NCBI GenBank assembly: GCA_016872835.1 | Contig: VGYX01000001.1 | Span: 1 to 64,000, forward strand | Length of the DNA stretch: 64,000 nt | Direction of reading: 5' to 3' | Source: Planctomycetota bacterium | GTDB lineage: Bacteria; Planctomycetota; Phycisphaerae; Phycisphaerales; SM1A02 | Shown: one piece after another, positions 59,320 to 64,000 of the stretch | Numbering within the stretch: position 1 is the stretch's first letter | Layout: the number at the start of each line of letters is the position of its first letter | Notes under the pieces: generated by a model | Database searches by the model: none | Seen by the model: the letters and a program-made list of their open reading frames with translations, nothing else | What the model was told of the DNA's origin: nothing | Translations under genes and position numbers: made by a program

Positions 59320-60137
59320 GGCTGCGCCTTCCGCCATGGTCGGCGGTCCTGCTGCCATCCCTCGGGAACTCGGCGCTCAAGCATGGCGCTCGACGCGGCG
59401 TCAAGCCCGCCGTTGCGGGCGACATTGCGCAGCAGCACCGTCTTCACGTCGCCGCCCTTCAGGCGCGCCACCACGCCGACGGGCACGAACGTTCGCGTGT
59501 CGTACCACACGCGGACTTCCTCAAAGTCCTCGTCCACGCCGCTTCCCCTCTTCGGGACCAGCACCACACCCTGCACGCCGGCGAGACTCTTCAGGAGCGG
59601 CGCCTCGGGAGCGGGCGCAAGCGACACGGTGAATCGTCGGCGAACCTCCTCGGCGCGCTGACCCACCGGAAGAGGCAAGGGCCCCTCACCCAACTTCAGT
59701 GGATCAAGGCGACTCCCTTCCGGGGCAAGTTGCCGTGCGATGCACTGCTTGCGCGCGTCATCGAACTCCACCAGCCAGCCCTCTCCGAACGCGAAGCGCT
59801 GCACCTGCGGCGATGCGTGCCCCGCCGAATCGATGCATCGATCGAAGATGATGCCGAAGCGACGCGTGCCATCCGGCGACTGCGCCAGCACAAGCCGGCC
59901 CATGCGGCGCTCGCGATCCTCGGTGACGGCGTCAAGCCGGTCGTAGACAACGTCGGCACGCACATCGCGAAGGTCGTCGGTGGATCGCTCCAGCGCCTCC
60001 AGCAGCGCATCCGCGGAGGCGAACGCGGGAGTGCCTTCGCTCGCCGCCGTCGCGGACACCGGCGAAGCGACCGGCTGCTGCGCGGCGGCGCACCCGGCCA
60101 GCATGCACGCAAGTGCAAGAGCCGGCGCACGATTCAT
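59316..60137 (-). CDS. LolA-like periplasmic lipoprotein
   Basis: A 273-residue predicted lipoprotein (lipobox LAGC, Cys16). The body has the open beta-barrel pattern of LolA/LolB-like proteins: RDVRADVVYDRLDAVTED, RMGRLVLAQSPDGTRRFGI, EGWLVEFDDARKQC and VRVWYDTRTFVPVGVV. It probably carries or senses a hydrophobic ligand in the periplasm; this is family-level inference. Both flanks overlap neighbours (ribB-like gene by 4 nt upstream, TPR-peptidase by 4 nt downstream), so the four genes are translationally linked. Confidence 0.7.
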   Translation of the reverse strand: MNRAPALALACMLAGCAAAQQPVASPVSATAASEGTPAFASADALLEALERSTDDLRDVRADVVYDRLDAVTEDRERRMGRLVLAQSPDGTRRFGIIFDRCIDSAGHASPQVQRFAFGEGWLVEFDDARKQCIARQLAPEGSRLDPLKLGEGPLPLPVGQRAEEVRRRFTVSLAPAPEAPLLKSLAGVQGVVLVPKRGSGVDEDFEEVRVWYDTRTFVPVGVVARLKGGDVKTVLLRNVARNGGLDAASSAMLERRVPEGWQQDRRPWRKAQP

Positions 60138-61333
60138 CGCAGCGCCACCTGCTCCACGATCTCAAGGCCGAAGCCGTGAAGGCCCGGCATCGCGGCCTTC
60201 GGATGGTTCGTGAGCAGCCGAAGACGGGTCAGGCCCAGATCGTGCAGGATCTGTCCGCCCACGCCGAACTCGCGCAAGTCCATCGGATGTGCCTTCGCTC
60301 CGATGCCATCCGGACGCGTGAGATCGGGCGCGTTCACGTCCTCACCCGCCGGCCGCTGGATGCGCTGAAGCCGACCGGGAAGATCGAATCCACTGCCCTC
60401 GCTGCGCAGGTACACGAGCGCACCGCGGCCCTCGCGCGCGATCGCGTGCAGTGCCGCGCGCACATCCTGCTGCCCGTGACTCTCGCCGCATGTCATGCCG
60501 AAGACGTCGCTGAAAATGTCGCGCCGATGCATGCGTACAAGCGTGGGCCGGGTCTCGGCACGCACCGATCCCGTGACGTTCAGCCGGCCGATGTCGCCCA
60601 TCGTGAGCGCCAGATGGGGCAGCGCGTCGACGGCCGTGCGCCACGCGAAGAGTCGGAACTCGCCCTCGGGCGTACGGATCATCTCGCCATCGCGCGGCTC
60701 CAGCCGCTGCACCATGCCCTCACTTCGCAGTCGCCACTCGATGACCTGCTCCACGCTGCACATGCGGAGGCCATGCTCGTGGCAGATCGTCTCCAGATCC
60801 GGCATGCGCGCCATCTCGCCGTCGGACTTCACGATCTCGATGATCGCGGCTGCCGGACGCAAGCCCGCCAAGCGGCAGAGGTCCACACTTCCCTCGGTCT
60901 GCCCCGTTCGCACCAACACGCCACCGTCGCGTGCGCGCAGCGGATTCACATGGCCCGGCTTGGTGAAATCCTGCGCAGTCGCCTTGGCGTCGGACAACAG
61001 GCGGATCGTGGTCGCGCGGTCCTTGGCGCTCACGCCAGTGCCGACGCCGAACCGCGGATGCGCCTCCACACTCACGGTGAAGGCCGTGCTGCGCAAGCTC
61101 GTGTTGCGCGCCACCGCCGGCTCGAGCGCGAGCCGGTCACAGGTCTCCCCGTCGAGAGCCACACACAGGTAGCCGCCACCGACGCGCGTGAGAAAGTTCA
61201 CCGTCTCCGGCGTCACGAACTCGGCCGCCACCACGAAATCCCCCTCATTCTCGCGGTTCTCGTCGTCGACCATCACCACGGCTCGGCCGGCTCGAAGGTC
61301 TGCGAGGATCTCGGGAATGGGCGCGAATGGCAT
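60134..61333 (-). CDS. RibB-type 3,4-dihydroxy-2-butanone-4-phosphate synthase with degenerate GTP cyclohydrolase II domain (RibBX-like)
   Basis: A 399-residue protein with the RibBA layout. The N-terminal RibB domain keeps VDDENRENEGDFV, STAFTVSVEA and PGHVNPLRARDGGVL. The usual GHTEA motif reads GQTEG, placing Gln145 where a metal-binding His is normal. The C-terminal domain aligns with GTP cyclohydrolase II (DVFGMTCGES, EGRGALVYLRSEGSGFDL, LLTNHPKAAMPGL), but only one of three zinc cysteines (Cys282) is seen and EGRGIGL is EGSGFDL. The second activity is therefore unlikely. The first may be kept if Gln substitutes for His. GTP cyclohydrolase must come from another gene. Confidence 0.85.
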   Translation of the reverse strand: MPFAPIPEILADLRAGRAVVMVDDENRENEGDFVVAAEFVTPETVNFLTRVGGGYLCVALDGETCDRLALEPAVARNTSLRSTAFTVSVEAHPRFGVGTGVSAKDRATTIRLLSDAKATAQDFTKPGHVNPLRARDGGVLVRTGQTEGSVDLCRLAGLRPAAAIIEIVKSDGEMARMPDLETICHEHGLRMCSVEQVIEWRLRSEGMVQRLEPRDGEMIRTPEGEFRLFAWRTAVDALPHLALTMGDIGRLNVTGSVRAETRPTLVRMHRRDIFSDVFGMTCGESHGQQDVRAALHAIAREGRGALVYLRSEGSGFDLPGRLQRIQRPAGEDVNAPDLTRPDGIGAKAHPMDLREFGVGGQILHDLGLTRLRLLTNHPKAAMPGLHGFGLEIVEQVALR

Positions 61334-61378
61334 CGGGCAAGTGTAGGTCGAGGACCTGCACGATACCCTGCCCGCCCC

Positions 61379-62533
61379 ATGGCCCTGAAGCCCCACGAAC
61401 GCGCGCTGGCCCTCACGCTCACAGGCATCCCAACCGCGGCAGGACTGGAGGACCGCGTGATCGCGTTCATCGAGGGGTGGTGTTTCGTGCGATCCGCACG
61501 CGTGGCCCTGACCCGTGATGACGGGGGCAACCTCCGCATCTCACGCAAGGACGCTCCCAGGCGTATCCGACCGCTGCTGGTGACCGCGCATCTGGACCAT
61601 CCAGCGTTCGTGGTGCGTCGGCGCGTCGACGCCCGCACGCTCGAGTTGGAGTTCCGCGGTGGCGTACACGATCCCTACTTCGTGGGCGCGCGCCTGTCGG
61701 TGATCGACGGCGCCGATCGCGAGCATGTCGCACGCATCACCGCCCTCGACGCGAAGACGAAACCCTTCAAGCGTGTCACCGCACGCCTGACGAGGCCCGC
61801 GCCCACGATCGCCGTTGGCGACATCGCGCGCTGGCACCTGCCGAAGCCGCGCATCGCGAAGGGACTGCTGCAGACCCATGCCTGCGACGATCTCGCGGCC
61901 GTCGCGGCGGCGCTGGTCGCCTTCGATCGCCTGCTTGCCGACCGAAAGGCCGCCCATGTGGGGCTGCTCTTCACGCGGGCCGAAGAGGTGGGTTTCGTGG
62001 GCGCGATCCATGCGGCACGCAACGGTTTCGTGCCCCGAAACGCGCGACTGATCTGTCTGGAGAACTCGCGCAGCTTCCCGCACGACAGTCCGATCGGGGC
62101 GGGCGCGATCCTGCGCGTCGGGGACCGCCTGAGCGTGTTCGCTCCCGGCCTCACGAACGAGCTCAGTGATCTCTTCGGCGCGACACGTACCAAGGATCCG
62201 TCGTTCCGATTCCAGCGCAAGCTCATGCCGGGCGGCGCCTGCGAGGCGACCGCATTCGCGACGCACGGCCTCGAAAGCACCTGCCTCTGCCTGCCGCTGG
62301 GCAACTATCACAACATGGTGGACATTGACGGCGTGCAGTCGGGCCGGAAGAAGGCGACGGTCGGCGGCGAGTTCGTGTCGATGGCCGACTTCGAGTCGCT
62401 CGTGCGCATGATCGAGATCGCGGCGAAGGGCCTGGGAGATCGCGACGGATGGCGACGCGGTTCCATGAAGCTGATGGACATGCTGCACCGTCGCGGTCGC
62501 ACGCTGCTGAAGCCTGGCCGCTCGCACCGTTAG
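61379..62533 (+). CDS. M42/M28-type dimetal aminopeptidase
   Basis: A 384-residue cytoplasmic peptidase. Co-catalytic metal motifs appear in order: LVTAHLDHPAF (His, Asp), HACDDLAAVAAAL (bridging Asp), FTRAEEVGFVGAI (general-base Glu-Glu), and YHNMVDID (last His). The insert between the first and second motifs (about 80-150) is a PDZ-like dimerisation domain as in M42 enzymes. No signal peptide. It lies between ribB-like (divergent, 45 nt) and argS (9 nt downstream, co-directional). Confidence 0.82.
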   Translation: MALKPHERALALTLTGIPTAAGLEDRVIAFIEGWCFVRSARVALTRDDGGNLRISRKDAPRRIRPLLVTAHLDHPAFVVRRRVDARTLELEFRGGVHDPYFVGARLSVIDGADREHVARITALDAKTKPFKRVTARLTRPAPTIAVGDIARWHLPKPRIAKGLLQTHACDDLAAVAAALVAFDRLLADRKAAHVGLLFTRAEEVGFVGAIHAARNGFVPRNARLICLENSRSFPHDSPIGAGAILRVGDRLSVFAPGLTNELSDLFGATRTKDPSFRFQRKLMPGGACEATAFATHGLESTCLCLPLGNYHNMVDIDGVQSGRKKATVGGEFVSMADFESLVRMIEIAAKGLGDRDGWRRGSMKLMDMLHRRGRTLLKPGRSHR

Positions 62534-62542
62534 ACTCGACCC

Positions 62543-64000
62543 ATGGCCTCGTGTGACCCTGTCGCCCTGCTGGAGCAGGCCTTCCGTGCCGGTATCGCCG
62601 CGGCGACCGGCACCGACGCGGCCTCAGTCGATCCGCAGGTCAAGGCCAGCGCCGATCCCAAGCACGGCGACTTCCAGTGCAACGCTGCGCTGGCGCTCGC
62701 GAAGGCCGCCAAGGCCAACCCAAGTGAACTGGCGCGGCGCATTCTGGCGGCCACGCCGCTGTCGGGACTCGCGGAGCGAACGGACATCGCGGGCCCGGGC
62801 TTCATCAATGTCTGGCTGTCGCAGGGCGCGCTTGGCCACCTGCTTGCCGGCATGGACGCACCCGAACTTGGCATCGATCCCGCCCCGCTGCCGCATGCGG
62901 TGGTGATCGACCTGTGTGGCGTGAACGTTGCCAAGCAGATGCACGTGGGGCACCTGCGTGCCACGGTGATCGGCGATGTGATGGCGCGGCTGCACGAGCG
63001 ACTGGGTCGCAAGGTCTGGCGCGAGAACCATCTGGGCGACTGGGGTCTCCCCATCGCGATGACGCTGGCGAGCCTGCGCAGGCAGAAGCGTGACTTCGCA
63101 CGACTGACGCTGGACGATCTGAACACCGCCTACCGCGCCGCCCAGGCCGAGGGGAAGAGTGACGAGGCGGGACAGGCCGCGGCGATCGCGTGCGGCGCGG
63201 GACCGCATCGACTGGCGGAGTTCGACGCACAGAATGGGCCCGCTCTCGCTGCCGAGCGCGACGCGAAGGCCACCCTGCTGAAGCTGCAATCGGGCGATCC
63301 CGCGACCGTGGCCGACTGGCAGCGGCTCATCGATGTGACCATGGCCGAGGTCTTCGCGACCACCCGCACCTTGGGCGTGAAGCTGGGCCCCGAGCACTCG
63401 CGCGGCGAGAGCTTCTACCGCGAGCGCCTGGGCCCGGTGATCGAGGCGTTCGTCTCGAAGGGACTCGCGCGCGAGGATCAGGGCGCGATCGTCGTGCATT
63501 ACGCCGACCGCGATCGACCCATGCTCATCCGAAAGGCGGATGGCGGTTTCCTGTACGCCACCACCGACCTAGCGGCGGTGCGCTTTCGCGTGCAGGAACT
63601 CGACGGCGGCCGCGTGATCTACGTGGTCGACGCTCGTCAGCGCGACCACTTCAAGGACGTGTTCGACGGAGTCCGGCTGATCGGATGGGACGCGCTGCGT
63701 GACGGAACGCGAGCCGAACTCTCGCACATGCAGTTCGGCACCGTGCTTGGCAAGGACAAGCGTCCCCTGAGGACGCGCAGCGGCGAGAACTTCACGCTGA
63801 AGGCGCTGCTGGACGAGGCGATCGAGCGCGGCATACAGCAGGTCTTCCGGCGCGCCGCCGAGACCGATGCACCCACCCATGGCCTGCGCGAGACGGACCT
63901 GCGCGCGATCGGCGCAGCCGTGGGCATCGGCGCCGTGAAGTACGCCGATCTCTCCGGCGACCCGGTGAAGGACTACGTGTTCGATCTCGATCGCATGATC
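62543..64000 (+). CDS. argS: Arginyl-tRNA synthetase, C-terminus beyond window
   Basis: The first 486 residues of a class I aminoacyl-tRNA synthetase. Residues about 1-85 are the Add-1 tRNA-binding domain (KHGDFQCNAALALAK). The HIGH motif is MHVGH in NVAKQMHVGHLRATVIGD, followed by ENHLGDWGLPIAM. ArgRS-specific segments are FLYATTDLAAVRFR and LGKDKRPLRTRSGENFTL, the KMSK-equivalent loop. The anticodon-binding domain is cut by the window edge. ATG 62543 has no strong ribosome site; it is probably co-transcribed with the peptidase gene. Confidence 0.95.
   Translation, partial: MASCDPVALLEQAFRAGIAAATGTDAASVDPQVKASADPKHGDFQCNAALALAKAAKANPSELARRILAATPLSGLAERTDIAGPGFINVWLSQGALGHLLAGMDAPELGIDPAPLPHAVVIDLCGVNVAKQMHVGHLRATVIGDVMARLHERLGRKVWRENHLGDWGLPIAMTLASLRRQKRDFARLTLDDLNTAYRAAQAEGKSDEAGQAAAIACGAGPHRLAEFDAQNGPALAAERDAKATLLKLQSGDPATVADWQRLIDVTMAEVFATTRTLGVKLGPEHSRGESFYRERLGPVIEAFVSKGLAREDQGAIVVHYADRDRPMLIRKADGGFLYATTDLAAVRFRVQELDGGRVIYVVDARQRDHFKDVFDGVRLIGWDALRDGTRAELSHMQFGTVLGKDKRPLRTRSGENFTLKALLDEAIERGIQQVFRRAAETDAPTHGLRETDLRAIGAAVGIGAVKYADLSGDPVKDYVFDLDRMI

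Overview
The window is about 64 kb of GC-rich, tightly packed bacterial chromosome. It most likely comes from a planctomycete of the class Phycisphaerae. That placement is inferred from gene content, not from a marker tree. The clues are secreted proteins with paired calcium-loop (dockerin-like EF-hand) repeats, an exosortase/EpsI locus, an AroD-AroE fusion, a planctomycete-type ECF sigma factor beside a WD40 remnant, and a split-up dcw cluster that keeps rsmH and ftsI.

Layout. 1-974: 5' part of a secreted EF-hand/TIG/FGE-domain protein. 1333-5465: sucA-sucB. 5692-6472: truncated sigma factor and WD40 remnant. 6466-23455 (minus strand): a 17 kb co-directional run that joins exopolysaccharide export, exosortase, EpsI, a giant TPR protein, a Wzc-like chain-length protein with a degenerate kinase site, a sugar-nucleotide epimerase and a WecA-type glycosyl-1-phosphate transferase directly to rsmH, a LysM protein, an FtsL-like protein and ftsI. 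23617-34606: pyrB, a phosphoesterase, lipoproteins, a sugar dehydrogenase, a DUF72 protein, an AI-2E-type permease, a methyltransferase, an HD-GYP regulator, a secreted phosphodiesterase, an S1/P1 nuclease pseudogene, tRNA-Ala(GGC) followed by three hairpins, and thioredoxin. 34671-43061: folP, EF-hand secreted proteins, a membrane protein, glutathione peroxidase and a PPP-type pseudophosphatase with TPRs. 43344-50833: aromatic metabolism (aroDE, an MFS carrier, aroC, a YbeD-like protein, phenylalanine hydroxylase) and an aminopeptidase P. 50830-54508: thiC under a TPP riboswitch, and a two-module Lrp regulator. 54531-64000: threonine/serine dehydratase, a Ca2+/H+ antiporter, a TPR-metallopeptidase, a LolA-like lipoprotein, a RibB protein with a degenerate GTP-cyclohydrolase domain, an M42 peptidase, and argS running off the right edge.

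Many neighbours overlap by ATGA or GTGA (ftsL/ftsI, epimerase/wecA, DUF72/dehydrogenase, folP/EF-hand gene, MFS/aroC), so translational coupling is probably common here. The best leads for new biology are the surface-polysaccharide/exosortase/cell-division run, and several proteins that keep a family fold but have lost key catalytic residues: the Wzc-like ATPase, the PPP phosphatase and RibB-X.
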